From NCBI GenBank assembly GCA_040880235.1, contig JBBDIX010000084.1, positions 1 through 64,000 on the forward strand: 64,000 nt of DNA. Reading direction: 5' to 3'. Under the pieces are notes generated by a model that was not told where the DNA came from, ran no database searches, and saw nothing but the letters and a program-made list of their open reading frames with translations. Positions 1-8,120 of this stretch are shown here, piece after piece. Positions within the stretch are counted from its first letter, which is position 1. Each line of letters begins with the position of its first letter. The position numbers and the translations under genes are program-made. Origin of the DNA: JBBDIX01 sp040880235. Its GTDB lineage: Bacteria; Actinomycetota; Nitriliruptoria; Nitriliruptorales; Nitriliruptoraceae.

Positions 1-261
1 AACCGGATCGAGCCGCCGGACCCGGTCGACAAGGACATCTACGACCTGCCACCGGAGGAGCTGTCGAACCTCCCGAGCGTGCCGCGCAGCCTCGAGGAGG
101 CGCTGGCCGGGCTCGAGGAGGACCACGACTTCCTGCTCGAGGGCGGGGTGTTCACCGAGGACCTGCTCGAGAAGTACGTGTCCTACAAGATGGATGACGA
201 GGTCGCGCAGGTCGGTCTGCGTCCGCACCCGCACGAGTTCCAGCTGTACTACGACCTCTGA
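1..261 (+). CDS. glnA: Glutamine synthetase type I, C-terminal fragment (5' end outside window)
   Basis: The first 86 codons are open from base 1 and match the C-terminal end of a type I (GS-I beta) glutamine synthetase, which makes glutamine from glutamate, ammonia and ATP as a dodecamer. The visible loop KDIYDLPPEEL carries the tyrosine (codon 40-42) that GlnE adenylylates in this family, so this copy should be under adenylylation control. The end HPHEFQLYYDL is typical of GlnA1. The gene runs in from outside the window, so catalytic residues cannot be checked. A second glutamine synthetase at 11772-13118 lacks the tyrosine. A convergent DUF6131 gene follows, with an inverted repeat in between. 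Confidence 0.93.
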   Translation, partial: NRIEPPDPVDKDIYDLPPEELSNLPSVPRSLEEALAGLEEDHDFLLEGGVFTEDLLEKYVSYKMDDEVAQVGLRPHPHEFQLYYDL

Positions 262-290
262 TCCAACGCACCACGGATCAGCACGTCACC

Positions 291-337
291 ACGAGGGCCG
301 AACGTCTCGTCCATCACCGACGCCGTTAGGCCCTCGT
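291..337. terminator. Inverted repeat between convergent glnA and DUF6131 gene
   Basis: ACGAGGGCC at 291-299 is exactly complementary to GGCCCTCGT at 329-337, with a 29-nt loop, in the 122-bp space between two convergent genes. No T-tract follows on either strand, so this is at best a candidate bidirectional terminator. The long loop lowers confidence. Confidence 0.35.
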
Positions 338-383
338 CGTGGGCGCCGCGCCTCGCGGCCTCGCCGGCGCTGACCGGGCGCAG

Positions 384-542
384 CTACCAGTAGAAGCGGC
401 GCGGACCGATGGTGCGGCCGAGGGCGCCGATCACCAGCAGGATCGCTCCCACCACGACGAGGATCCAGCCGATCGTGGCGAGGAAACCGGTCTCGAGCAC
501 GAACGCGTCGAGCAGGAGCAGGATGATTCCGAGAATGATCAT
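384..542 (-). CDS. DUF6131 family small membrane protein
   Basis: A 52-residue, almost entirely hydrophobic protein with two predicted transmembrane segments (about 2-20 and 23-44) and a basic C-terminal tail ending GPRRFYW. That layout, with a Gly-Arg-rich end and terminal aromatic pair, matches the actinobacterial DUF6131 family, whose function is unknown. The start at 542 is supported by GGAAG five bases upstream of ATG. A longer reading frame extends upstream but its extra residues are basic, low-complexity and overlap the dodecin gene. It lies just downstream of dodecin on the same strand. Confidence 0.8.
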   Translation of the reverse strand: MIILGIILLLLDAFVLETGFLATIGWILVVVGAILLVIGALGRTIGPRRFYW

Positions 543-612
543 GTCACTTCCTTCGGGTGTGGTGGACGAACACGGTGGGTCCCTGGCCAGGTCGACCGGG
601 GCGTGACACTGC

Positions 613-819
613 TCAACCCTCGAGTTCGAAGGTGACCAGCAGATGGACCTGGAAGTTCGAGATCGCGCCGGCCTCGACCTCCACGCTCTGTTCCTTGACC
701 CACGCGCCCTTGACGTTGCGCAGCGTGGCAGTGGCACGTTCCATGCCAAGTCGTATGGCGTCGTCGAAGCTCTCCGAGGACCTGGCAGAGATCTCCGTGA
801 TGCGGGCGACTGATCCCAT
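613..819 (-). CDS. Dodecin
   Basis: A 68-residue protein with the dodecin pattern: an N-terminal strand (VARITEISARSSESFDDAI), a single helix and two strands around VKEQSVEVEAGAISNFQV. Dodecins form hollow dodecamers that store or buffer flavins (riboflavin, FMN) or CoA. The length equals that of characterised bacterial dodecins (about 65-70). The start at 819 has AGAAGG a few bases upstream. A longer frame to 921 exists but adds nothing family-like. It is divergent from the DUF309 gene and upstream of the DUF6131 gene. Confidence 0.9.
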   Translation of the reverse strand: MGSVARITEISARSSESFDDAIRLGMERATATLRNVKGAWVKEQSVEVEAGAISNFQVHLLVTFELEG

Positions 820-950
820 CTTCGGCCTTCTCTCTGGGGAACCTCGAGCGTGCCCTGGCATTCGTCCCTTCGATAGCGGCCATCCGACCGATGCTCGGCG
901 GTGGCGACTACCGTCGAGCATCCACCCCTGACGCCAGACCGGAGCCCTCT

Positions 951-1511
951 GTGGTCACCGATTCCGTGGACGACCGGCCGCCCGCCGTGCGAGGTCGGGA
1001 CGAACGCGGTCGCCCACAGCAGACACGCCCACGGGACCGCACGGGCCGTCCCCTGCCCCACGGCACCACCGGGGTGGCCACGACTGAGGACCACCAGCCG
1101 GCGACCGTCGGCGAGGCCCTCGACCTGGGCCGTCGCCTGTGGGTCCAGCAGCGTTTCTTCGAGGCCCACGAGTGCCTCGAGTTCGTCTGGCACGCCGTCG
1201 GGGAGGCCGACGCAGACCTGTGGCAGGGGGTGATCCAGATCGCGGTCGCCGGCGTGCACGTGCAGCGGGGCAATCCGACAGGGGCGATCACCCTTCTGGA
1301 GCGCGCCATGCGACGCCTGTCTGGTCGTCCAGACGTCCAGCACGGCATCGCCGTTCGCGACGCCGTCACGGCGTGCGAGGAGTTGCGGTCACGACTGCTC
1401 GACGGGATGCCGGTCGGGGCCGCAGATCTGCCGGGATTTCCGGAGACGGGTGAGGGCGTGCAGGTCCTCGACGCCCACGGCGCGGACCTTCGTCCGGTCC
1501 CGCTGGAGTGA
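951..1511 (+). CDS. DUF309 domain-containing protein
   Basis: 186 residues from GTG at 951, chosen because GGAG lies six bases upstream. The frame is also open from 891, but that would run into the dodecin promoter. A charged, Pro/Arg-rich N-terminus of about 45 residues precedes the helical DUF309 core, whose signature is visible as RFFEAHECLEFVW followed by LWQGVIQIAVAGVH. The function of DUF309 is unknown; the two-helix repeat with conserved His and Glu suggests a possible metal-binding fold. The gene converges on dnaE2, leaving 18 bp between stop codons. Confidence 0.82.
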   Translation: MVTDSVDDRPPAVRGRDERGRPQQTRPRDRTGRPLPHGTTGVATTEDHQPATVGEALDLGRRLWVQQRFFEAHECLEFVWHAVGEADADLWQGVIQIAVAGVHVQRGNPTGAITLLERAMRRLSGRPDVQHGIAVRDAVTACEELRSRLLDGMPVGAADLPGFPETGEGVQVLDAHGADLRPVPLE

Positions 1512-1529
1512 CGGCAGCGCCTGGTCGTC

Positions 1530-4500
1530 TCAGCGGAAGTCGCGGGCGTGCACCGTCATGTCCAGCGGCAGCAGTTCGAGACGTCGGGCCACCACGTTCA
1601 CCGAGGCACCCGCGCGTTCCACCTGTCCGAGCACGAGCAGTGCCCGGGCACTGGTGGCGACGGCACGGTGTGCCTCCCACACCCACGGGGCACAGATGAC
1701 GTTGGTCATCCCGGTCTCGTCCTCGAGGTTGACGAACACCGTGCCGTTGGCCGTCGACGGCTGCTGACGGTGGGTCACCACCCCAGCGACACGGACCGTG
1801 CGGCCGTGCACCACCCCGTCGAGATCGACCGCACGAAGCACACCGCGTGCCTCGAGGGATCCACGCAGATGGTCCATCGGAGATCCCGTGGTGCTCACCC
1901 CTGCCGTCCACAGGTCGGCGGCGATCTCCTCCGCGGCGGTCATCGCAACCAGCGGAGGTGGGTTCGCCCCGATGGCCGTGTGAGCGAGTCGGTCCGGCGT
2001 CTGCCAGACGACCGCACCGGCCGTCCACAGGTCCTCACGGCGGTGTCCGTCGAGGCGTTCACGCACCGAGGCGAACGCACCGGCGGTGGCGAGTGACTCC
2101 AGGGCAGCACGTGACGGCTGTGCCGTGCGTACCACGTCCTCCATCGACCGGTGGGGAGCGCCGGCCACGATCCGTTCGGCCAGCGGCGTACCGACGTCAC
2201 GCAGGGGAGACAGCCCCAGCCGTACCGCCAGTCCCCCGGTCGACGTGTCGTCGACCTCCAGGGTCGCACCGACCCCGCTGTGGTTGACGTCCGCCGACCG
2301 GACCACCACGCCATGCCGTCGAGCATCTGCCACCAGCGACTGCGGAGACCAGAACCCCATGGGCTGGTTGTCGAGCAGTCCCGCGAGGAACGCCGCCGGG
2401 TGGTGCAGCTTCAGCCACGCACTCGCGTACACCAGGTACGCGAAGCTGATCGCGTGCGACTCGGGGAACCCGAAGTCGGCGAACGCCTCGATCTGCCGGA
2501 AGATCCGTGTCGCGGTGGGCTCGTCGACCCCGCGTTCGGCCATCCCGTCGAACAGACGTCCCCGCAGCCGTTCCATGCGCTGCGCTGAACGTTTCGCGCC
2601 CATCGCCTGGCGCAGTTCGTCGGCCTCTGCAGCGCTCAGCCCCGCGACGTCGACGGCCATCTGCATCAGCTGTTCCTGGAACAGGGGGACCCCGAGCGTT
2701 CGGGCCAACGAACGTTCGAGCAGTGGATGCAGGTGGGTGACCGGTTCCTCGCCGTTGCGACGGCGGATGTAGGGGTGGACCGATCCGCCCTGGATGGGTC
2801 CGGGACGGATGATCGCCACCTCGACCACCAGGTCCTGGAAGGTCCGCGGGCGCAGCCGTGGCAGGGTCGCGAGCTGCGCCCGTGACTCGACCTGGAACAC
2901 TCCGATGGCGTCCCCTCGACAGAGCATGTCGTAGACCTCGTCCTGCTGGGGCAGCGCCGCGAGGTCGATGCGGGTGCCCTCGTGCACCTCGACGAGGTCC
3001 ACCGTGTCGTGCAGCGCGGACAGCATCCCGAGCCCCAGCAGGTCGAACTTGACCAGCCCGGCGTCCGCGCAGTCGTCCTTGTCCCACTGCAGGACCGTGC
3101 GACCCTCCATCCGGGCGTGTTCGACGGGACAGACCTCGACCACCGGACGCGAGCACAGCACCATTCCTCCCGAGTGGACACCGAGGTGGCGCGGAGCGCC
3201 CTCGAGTCGGGTCGCGAGTTCCCGCACGTCGGCAGGGATGTCGGTCTCCACCGACCCGTCTCGCGCCGACCAACGAGGAACCTGGCGAGTCCACGCGTCG
3301 ATCTGTCCCCGGGAATGGCCGAGCGCACGGGCCGCGTCACGGATCGCGGAACGGGGTCGGTAGGTGATGACGTTGGCCACCTGAGCGGCGTTCATCCGTC
3401 CGTAGCGTGCGTAGACGTACTGGATGACCTCCTCACGGCGCGACGACTCGATGTCGAGATCGATGTCGGGAGGACCGTCACGATGCGGGGACAGGAAGCG
3501 TTCGAACAGCAGCCCGAGGCGCACCGCGTCCGCCCGGGTGATCCCGAGCACGAAGCACACGGCAGAGTTCGCGGCAGATCCACGTCCCTGACACAGGATG
3601 TCGCGGGACACACAGAACTCGACGAGGTCCCGCACGATCAGGAAGTAGCCCGGATAGTCCAGCTGTTCGATGACGCCGAGTTCGTGGTCGATCTGGCCCC
3701 ATGCCCCGGGGACCTCCGGGTCGTCACGCGACCCGTAGCGGTGTCGTGCCCCCTGCTCGGTCAGCTCCCGCAGCCAGCTCATGGGGGTGTGCCCGTCGGG
3801 GACGTCGAACCCCGGCAGTTCGGGCACGACCAGCTGCAGGTCGAACCGCAGCAGGCGACCGAGTGCTGCGGTCGCCTGGACCACTCCGGGGAACCGCCGG
3901 AAGCGACGGGCCTGTTCCGCGCCTGCACGCAGGTGGGCGGCCGGGGACACCGGCAGCCATCCGTCGAGGTCCTCGAGGCTGCGCCGGGATCGGATCGCGG
4001 CCATCGCACCCGCGAGCCGATGGTCCGACGGTCGTGCGAAGTGCACGTTGTTTGACACCACCACCTCGACCCTCTCCTCGACGGCGATCCGGGCCAGTGC
4101 GTCGTTTCGGTGACCATCCATCGGATCCGCGTGATCGACGAGTTCGACGGCGACGTTGTCACGCCCGAAGACGTGGACCAGCCGGCGCAGGGATCGGCGT
4201 GCCGCTGCCGGCCCCTCGGAGGTCAGGGCCTGGAGCACCGGCCCCTTGCGACATCCGGTGAGCACCATCCAGTGCCCGTCGGCAACCTCGGCGAGCTGCT
4301 CGACGACGGGGCGTCCGGCCTGCGGGACCGGCACGCCCGGAAACCTGTTCGTCTCGTCGGGACGTCGACCGGCGACCGGGACAGCAGGCCCGCCGTACCA
4401 CGGCCGACCCTTCTCCCCCGCGAGCTGTGCGATCGACAGGGCCCGCGACAGGCTGGCGTAGCCCTGCGGGTCCCGGGCGAGCACGACCAGGTGCTCACCC

Positions 4501-4919
4501 CCGGGATCGGGTTCACCCTGCCGGGGGGTGGATGCGCCGATGGACAGTTCCGCCCCGAAGACCGTGCCGACCCCGGCCTCGCGTGCTGCCCGGGCGAATC
4601 GGACCACCCCGTACAGCCCATCGTGGTCGGTCAACCCGAGCGTCTCGATCCCGAGCCGGGCCGCCTCCTCGACGAGCTGCTCTGGGGACGATGCGCCGTC
4701 GAGAAAGCTCAGGTTCGAGTGGCAGTGCAGTTCGGCGTACGGGACGACCGGTGCCGCACATTGCGGCGGCGGCGGAGGTGCCGGAGGATCTCCACGACCT
4801 GTCGACGGACCCGGAGACGGATCTGGCGACGTCGGTTCGCTCTCCCCCTCCGAGGGCATTCGTCCTCGGAGACGCCCCTCGAGCTGCGACCACGCGATCG
4901 GCGGGTTTCCCCAACCCAT
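1530..4919 (-). CDS. dnaE2: Error-prone DNA polymerase III alpha subunit DnaE2 (ImuC)
   Basis: 1129 residues. This is the catalytic polymerase of the actinobacterial/proteobacterial mutasome, which does translesion synthesis with ImuB and ImuA' after DNA damage. The order is: an N-terminal MGWGNPP motif and Pro-rich linker, a PHP domain with YAELHCHSNLSFLDGA (about 60-75) and LTDHDGLYG, the polymerase core with PPDIDLDIES carrying the catalytic aspartates, the helix-hairpin-helix region, and an OB fold near the C-terminus. Length matches DnaE2 (about 1080-1130). It is last in the operon, 18 bp downstream of imuB, and no separate SOS box is visible, so it probably depends on the box before imuA'. 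Confidence 0.95.
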   Translation of the reverse strand: MGWGNPPIAWSQLEGRLRGRMPSEGESEPTSPDPSPGPSTGRGDPPAPPPPPQCAAPVVPYAELHCHSNLSFLDGASSPEQLVEEAARLGIETLGLTDHDGLYGVVRFARAAREAGVGTVFGAELSIGASTPRQGEPDPGGEHLVVLARDPQGYASLSRALSIAQLAGEKGRPWYGGPAVPVAGRRPDETNRFPGVPVPQAGRPVVEQLAEVADGHWMVLTGCRKGPVLQALTSEGPAAARRSLRRLVHVFGRDNVAVELVDHADPMDGHRNDALARIAVEERVEVVVSNNVHFARPSDHRLAGAMAAIRSRRSLEDLDGWLPVSPAAHLRAGAEQARRFRRFPGVVQATAALGRLLRFDLQLVVPELPGFDVPDGHTPMSWLRELTEQGARHRYGSRDDPEVPGAWGQIDHELGVIEQLDYPGYFLIVRDLVEFCVSRDILCQGRGSAANSAVCFVLGITRADAVRLGLLFERFLSPHRDGPPDIDLDIESSRREEVIQYVYARYGRMNAAQVANVITYRPRSAIRDAARALGHSRGQIDAWTRQVPRWSARDGSVETDIPADVRELATRLEGAPRHLGVHSGGMVLCSRPVVEVCPVEHARMEGRTVLQWDKDDCADAGLVKFDLLGLGMLSALHDTVDLVEVHEGTRIDLAALPQQDEVYDMLCRGDAIGVFQVESRAQLATLPRLRPRTFQDLVVEVAIIRPGPIQGGSVHPYIRRRNGEEPVTHLHPLLERSLARTLGVPLFQEQLMQMAVDVAGLSAAEADELRQAMGAKRSAQRMERLRGRLFDGMAERGVDEPTATRIFRQIEAFADFGFPESHAISFAYLVYASAWLKLHHPAAFLAGLLDNQPMGFWSPQSLVADARRHGVVVRSADVNHSGVGATLEVDDTSTGGLAVRLGLSPLRDVGTPLAERIVAGAPHRSMEDVVRTAQPSRAALESLATAGAFASVRERLDGHRREDLWTAGAVVWQTPDRLAHTAIGANPPPLVAMTAAEEIAADLWTAGVSTTGSPMDHLRGSLEARGVLRAVDLDGVVHGRTVRVAGVVTHRQQPSTANGTVFVNLEDETGMTNVICAPWVWEAHRAVATSARALLVLGQVERAGASVNVVARRLELLPLDMTVHARDFR

Positions 4920-4937
4920 CAGCGGACCGCCGGGTGA

Positions 4938-6542
4938 TCAGTCATACCGGGCCTCCATGGCCCAGCGTCCGGACTCGACGACGAGCAGCCGGGCCACCCC
5001 GGTGTCGTCGACGATCTGCAGTCGAGCCACCCGGCGTCCCCCACGTTCCCACCAGCGCTCATCCGCGAGCCACGGACCCGACCAGGACACGACTCGGATC
5101 CACCCGCCAGAGGATCCCGCGCGCACCCGTGCCGGAGGTGCGCTGATCTCCCCGCGGGCAGACACGGCCACGATGCCGCCCGTCTCGTCACACAGTTCGA
5201 CGTTCGTCGGCGTGGTCGGGATGGTCGCCGGCGCTGGCGGAGGGATCCGCCCCGGCCAGGGACGCGGCGCCGCCACGAACGTCTCACGCTGCTCCCAGGG
5301 GACGGTGACCACCCAGCTGCCCGGCCCTCGCCCGCCCTGCTCCCGTGCGGCGAACACGTGATCCGGGCCGAGCAGACCCTCCAGACGGGTCACCGCCTGG
5401 TACGCACGCCGTTGCTCGTCCGACGGGCCTGACGACAGGGTGAGCTGACGACCTCCGCGCAGCACCTCGACCGCAGAGAGCTCCACCAGGCAGATCCCCC
5501 CCGTGGGGTGCGGTTCCCCAGAGGTCACCGGAGCCGACAACCAGCCGTCGAGCTGCCAGCGGAGACGTTCCACGAGCGTGGGGGCATCGAATCCGTCGCT
5601 CGACCGCCAGTGACGCTCCAGCCGTTCACCGTGTTCGGTCTCCACGGTGATCGCGACGACGCGACACACCAGGCCGCGACGTGCCAGTTCGTGCAGCAGG
5701 TCCTCTGCCGTCCGCCGGGTCGCGAACGCGACTGCCTCCGCGTGTTCTGCGGGCGGATCGAGTTCTCGACGCACCTGCAGGTCCTCGACGAGGTCCTGCG
5801 GGGCCAGGCGATGGGGGTCGTCTCCTCGGGCCAGCAGGTGGGCCCGTCGCCCGGTCTCTCCGAAACGATCGGCGATCGATCGGCGAGGCAGTACCGCGAG
5901 CGCTCCGAGGGTCGTGATGCCCAGTCTGCGCACACCGGCGATGAACTCCTCCATCGAGGTGTCCGCGTATCGGGTGTGTCCGCGGAGGGCGTGGGCGGGA
6001 TCGTGGTCGACCATCTCACGCAGTGCCTCGACCGGCAACGGCGCACAGAAGTCCGCATCGCCCCCGGGGTCCACGTGCAACGTGGGGCTCGCCCGACGGG
6101 CCGCAAGGATCGCCACGGCGCAGGTGTCGGCGACCCCGACGCGACTGGTCGGTGCCCCGTCGACGAGCCCCGCGTCGACCACGGATCGCAGTCGGTCGAC
6201 AAAGGCGACCTCCCCTCCGTGGATCCGGGCCGGACCACGCGTCGACGACACGACGAGCCCGGGTCGCAGCACCTGGGTCGCGGGGACGAGGTCCAGGACC
6301 GTCGCCACGACCGGTTCGAACCGTCGAGCGTCCCGCATCGGATCGTCCTCGACGAGGCGCAGCTCCGGACATCGGGTCTGCGCCTGTCGACGTCGCAGGC
6401 CACGTCGAACCCCCTGTCGGCGGGCCTCCGGGGTGCTGGCGAGCACCCGGTCGCCCCGCAGCACGGCCACCGGTTCGTCCGCCGGGACGTCCGCGGCCGT
6501 CAGTGGCCAGTCCGCGAGCCACAGCACCGCACTGCGACTCAC
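4938..6542 (-). CDS. imuB: ImuB, catalytically inactive Y-family polymerase-like mutasome protein
   Basis: 534 residues from GTG at 6542. The GTG overlaps the TGA of imuA' (GTGA, 4 nt), which fixes the start; a longer open frame to 6653 lies inside imuA'. The N-terminus SAVLWLADWPL aligns with the Y-family start, but the acidic SxDE motif of active Y-polymerases is replaced around RGPARIHGG. That is the hallmark of ImuB, which acts as a hub linking ImuA', DnaE2 and the beta clamp. The palm/fingers region is followed by a little-finger domain and a long C-terminal tail. It sits between imuA' and dnaE2. Confidence 0.93.
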   Translation of the reverse strand: MSRSAVLWLADWPLTAADVPADEPVAVLRGDRVLASTPEARRQGVRRGLRRRQAQTRCPELRLVEDDPMRDARRFEPVVATVLDLVPATQVLRPGLVVSSTRGPARIHGGEVAFVDRLRSVVDAGLVDGAPTSRVGVADTCAVAILAARRASPTLHVDPGGDADFCAPLPVEALREMVDHDPAHALRGHTRYADTSMEEFIAGVRRLGITTLGALAVLPRRSIADRFGETGRRAHLLARGDDPHRLAPQDLVEDLQVRRELDPPAEHAEAVAFATRRTAEDLLHELARRGLVCRVVAITVETEHGERLERHWRSSDGFDAPTLVERLRWQLDGWLSAPVTSGEPHPTGGICLVELSAVEVLRGGRQLTLSSGPSDEQRRAYQAVTRLEGLLGPDHVFAAREQGGRGPGSWVVTVPWEQRETFVAAPRPWPGRIPPPAPATIPTTPTNVELCDETGGIVAVSARGEISAPPARVRAGSSGGWIRVVSWSGPWLADERWWERGGRRVARLQIVDDTGVARLLVVESGRWAMEARYD

Positions 6543-7264
6543 GCCACGCCCCCGTGGCCCGCGTCTGAGGTCGAACGGACCGGGGAGAGTCGTCGGATCT
6601 GGTCCGTGTCGTCGGGTGACACTCCCGCCCGACCACGTGTCGAGGACAGCCACAGGGACACCACGCGTCCCCGGGATGCCGCCCCCCGGCCGCGCACCTG
6701 CACGTCGACACGACGGGCCGTGAGATGACCATGACCGTCGGCGATGCCCTCCCAGTGTCCACCGACGACGGTCAGACGCAGGTGGGCGTCGTCGATGTCC
6801 GGCTCACGTTCGCACAGCAGCAGCAGCACGGTGCCCTGCTGACGCGCCCGGGCCCGCAGACGCCGGACCACCGTGGGGGTCAGCGATCCGGTGTGCTGCA
6901 GGACCACCACGTCGAATCCGTCGACGAGCGTGGAGACGACCTCGAGCCAGCGGTCACCGGGTGAGGGGACGACCACCAGACGATCCAGACACACCCCCGC
7001 CTCCTGCGCAGCGGCGAGCCCCAGTCCCGGCACGCCGACGATCGCACACCAGGCCCTCGAGGAGGTCGTCGCGACCAGCTGGAGTGCGAGCGAACGTGAG
7101 GCAGTCACCGTGTACAGGGCACCCCGTCGCAGTCCCGGTTCGCCGAGCAGGGGCACGAGTGGACCGGCGACCTCCAGCAGAGATGGCTCGAGGGATGCCG
7201 CGTTCGACCACGCCTCCGCGTCGGGGACGAAGGTGCTGGACAGGGCGTCGGAGGAGGCGGGCAT
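6539..7264 (-). CDS. imuA': ImuA' (RecA-fold SOS mutasome accessory protein)
   Basis: 241 residues from ATG at 7264. The longer frame to 7354 is rejected because it would cross the SOS box. The central part has the look of a degenerate RecA/SulA-like fold: LRRGALYTVTASRSLALQL, CAIVGVPGLGLAAAQEAGV and a hydrophobic strand FDVVVLQHT. There is no intact Walker A motif. In mycobacteria ImuA' recruits and stimulates the ImuB-DnaE2 complex. Identification rests partly on position: first gene of an imuA'-imuB-dnaE2 operon, coupled to imuB by a GTGA overlap, directly behind a LexA-type operator. Confidence 0.85.
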   Translation of the reverse strand: MPASSDALSSTFVPDAEAWSNAASLEPSLLEVAGPLVPLLGEPGLRRGALYTVTASRSLALQLVATTSSRAWCAIVGVPGLGLAAAQEAGVCLDRLVVVPSPGDRWLEVVSTLVDGFDVVVLQHTGSLTPTVVRRLRARARQQGTVLLLLCEREPDIDDAHLRLTVVGGHWEGIADGHGHLTARRVDVQVRGRGAASRGRVVSLWLSSTRGRAGVSPDDTDQIRRLSPVRSTSDAGHGGVA

Positions 7265-7277
7265 CGTTCGCCGAGTA

Positions 7278-7293
7278 TCGAACGTGTGTTCGA
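7278..7293 (-). promoter_or_regulatory. LexA-type SOS box upstream of imuA'
   Basis: TCGAACGTGTGTTCGA is a perfect match to the Gram-positive/actinobacterial LexA operator TCGAAC-N4-GTTCGA. It lies 13 bp upstream of the imuA' start codon, so LexA would block initiation of the whole imuA'-imuB-dnaE2 operon. The position also supports the short start of imuA'. Confidence 0.92.
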
Positions 7294-7358
7294 GTCCGTC
7301 AACTCGATGTCCGGCGATCCCCCCGACTCGTGCCCGGGTGTGCACCCGGCGCACGCGG

Positions 7359-7368
7359 NNNNNNNNNN
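7359..7368. other. Assembly gap (10 N) upstream of imuA'
   Basis: Ten Ns mark a contig join of unknown true length. A 7-bp inverted repeat (7334-7349, CCGGGTG / CACCCGG) sits just left of it and a C-run just right of it, so a sequencing-refractory hairpin is the probable cause. Confidence 0.95.
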
Positions 7369-7399
7369 CCCCCCGGCCTCCCTCGTCCCGTGCATCCCG

Positions 7400-7434
7400 C
7401 TGTCTGGAGACAGGCTGGTCGGACGGGTCCGACC
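7400..7434 (-). terminator. Two adjacent hairpins just downstream of the 184-residue membrane protein gene
   Basis: GGTCGGAC-GG-GTCCGACC (7417-7434) and CTGTCTGGAGACAG (7400-7413) are both perfect inverted repeats. They begin 10 bp past the stop codon of the minus-strand gene that ends at 7445. There is no T-tract, as is common in high-GC actinobacteria. Position and strength suggest an intrinsic terminator. Confidence 0.5.
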
Positions 7435-7444
7435 CTTCAGATCG

Positions 7445-7999
7445 TCAGTGCAGACTCACCGTCGTGCGGCGGAACCGGTAGAGCACCAGGCCGATCCCGA
7501 GCAGCGTCAGGCCCATCACCAGGGCGAAGGCGCTGAAGGCGTAGGCGAGGATGCCCACACCGAGCACGGTGGTCAGCGAGGTCGCATCGATCCAGCTCAG
7601 GCGTGCCGTGTTCTCCATCATCATCGGCTCGCCGGCCTCATCCATCATCGGAGCGCCCGCCTCGTCCATCATGGGGATCATGCGAGGCATCTCTGCATAG
7701 CGCAGGCCCTCGGTCCGATCGAGCTGGTGCTGGGTGATGATGTCGGACTGTGCCCACATCGTGAACGGTCCACGAACCGGAGTCTCTGCGATCGGGGCGT
7801 CGGCCGGGGTGGTGATGTTCTCCACCGCCGCCTGCTGGTACGTGTAGACCGCGCCACCGACACCGCCGAGGACCGAGAAGATCCCGACGACCATCGCGAA
7901 GAGTGCGACGACGGTCACGAATGCGTTGGGGCGGAGTCGCAGTTCGACGTCGGGCGCCGACAGGGCGGTCGCCTCGACCTTCTCGGTGCGCGTTGCCAT
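7445..7999 (-). CDS. Two-TM actinobacterial membrane protein (family often mislabelled LigA)
   Basis: 184 residues with a short cytoplasmic N-terminus, TM1 at about 27-50 (NAFVTVVALFAMVVG), an extracytoplasmic loop of about 90 residues and TM2 at about 145-170. The loop has the pattern VRGPFTMWAQSDIITQHQLDRTEGLRYAEMPR, given here as two joined segments, found in a small actinobacterial family that databases often mislabel 'aromatic ring-opening dioxygenase LigA'. No dioxygenase residues are present and the role is unknown. The loop contains a short Met/Asp/Glu repeat (residues about 110-125). The start at 7999 begins MATRTEK; upstream codons in frame are not family-like. Confidence 0.7.
   Translation of the reverse strand: MATRTEKVEATALSAPDVELRLRPNAFVTVVALFAMVVGIFSVLGGVGGAVYTYQQAAVENITTPADAPIAETPVRGPFTMWAQSDIITQHQLDRTEGLRYAEMPRMIPMMDEAGAPMMDEAGEPMMMENTARLSWIDATSLTTVLGVGILAYAFSAFALVMGLTLLGIGLVLYRFRRTTVSLH
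7625..7672 (-). repeat. Tandem 24-bp repeat encoding MMDEAG(A/E)P
   Basis: Two near-identical 24-bp units, each encoding MMDEAG plus two residues, are followed by a partial MMMENTA unit. They lie in the extracytoplasmic loop of the 184-residue membrane protein. Methionine- and acid-rich repeats of this kind can bind metal ions, but no function is demonstrated. Confidence 0.75.
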
Positions 8000-8120
8000 C
8001 TGTCCGTCTCCTGGGGATGCTCCGGGTCTGGGTGGAGCTGAACCCACGACGAGTGTGCGGGACGGCAGGCGGCGCCTTCGGGGCCCAAGGTCGCCAGATG
8101 ACCGCCGAAGGTCCCGCCCC

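Noticed and set aside
891..950. Upstream start for the DUF309 gene at 891
   Set aside because: It would add low-complexity residues and sit in the divergent dodecin promoter; GTG at 951 has a good ribosome site.
4938..6542. Active Pol IV/DinB-type polymerase
   Set aside because: The SxDE catalytic acids are missing and the neighbours are imuA' and dnaE2, so ImuB is the better call.
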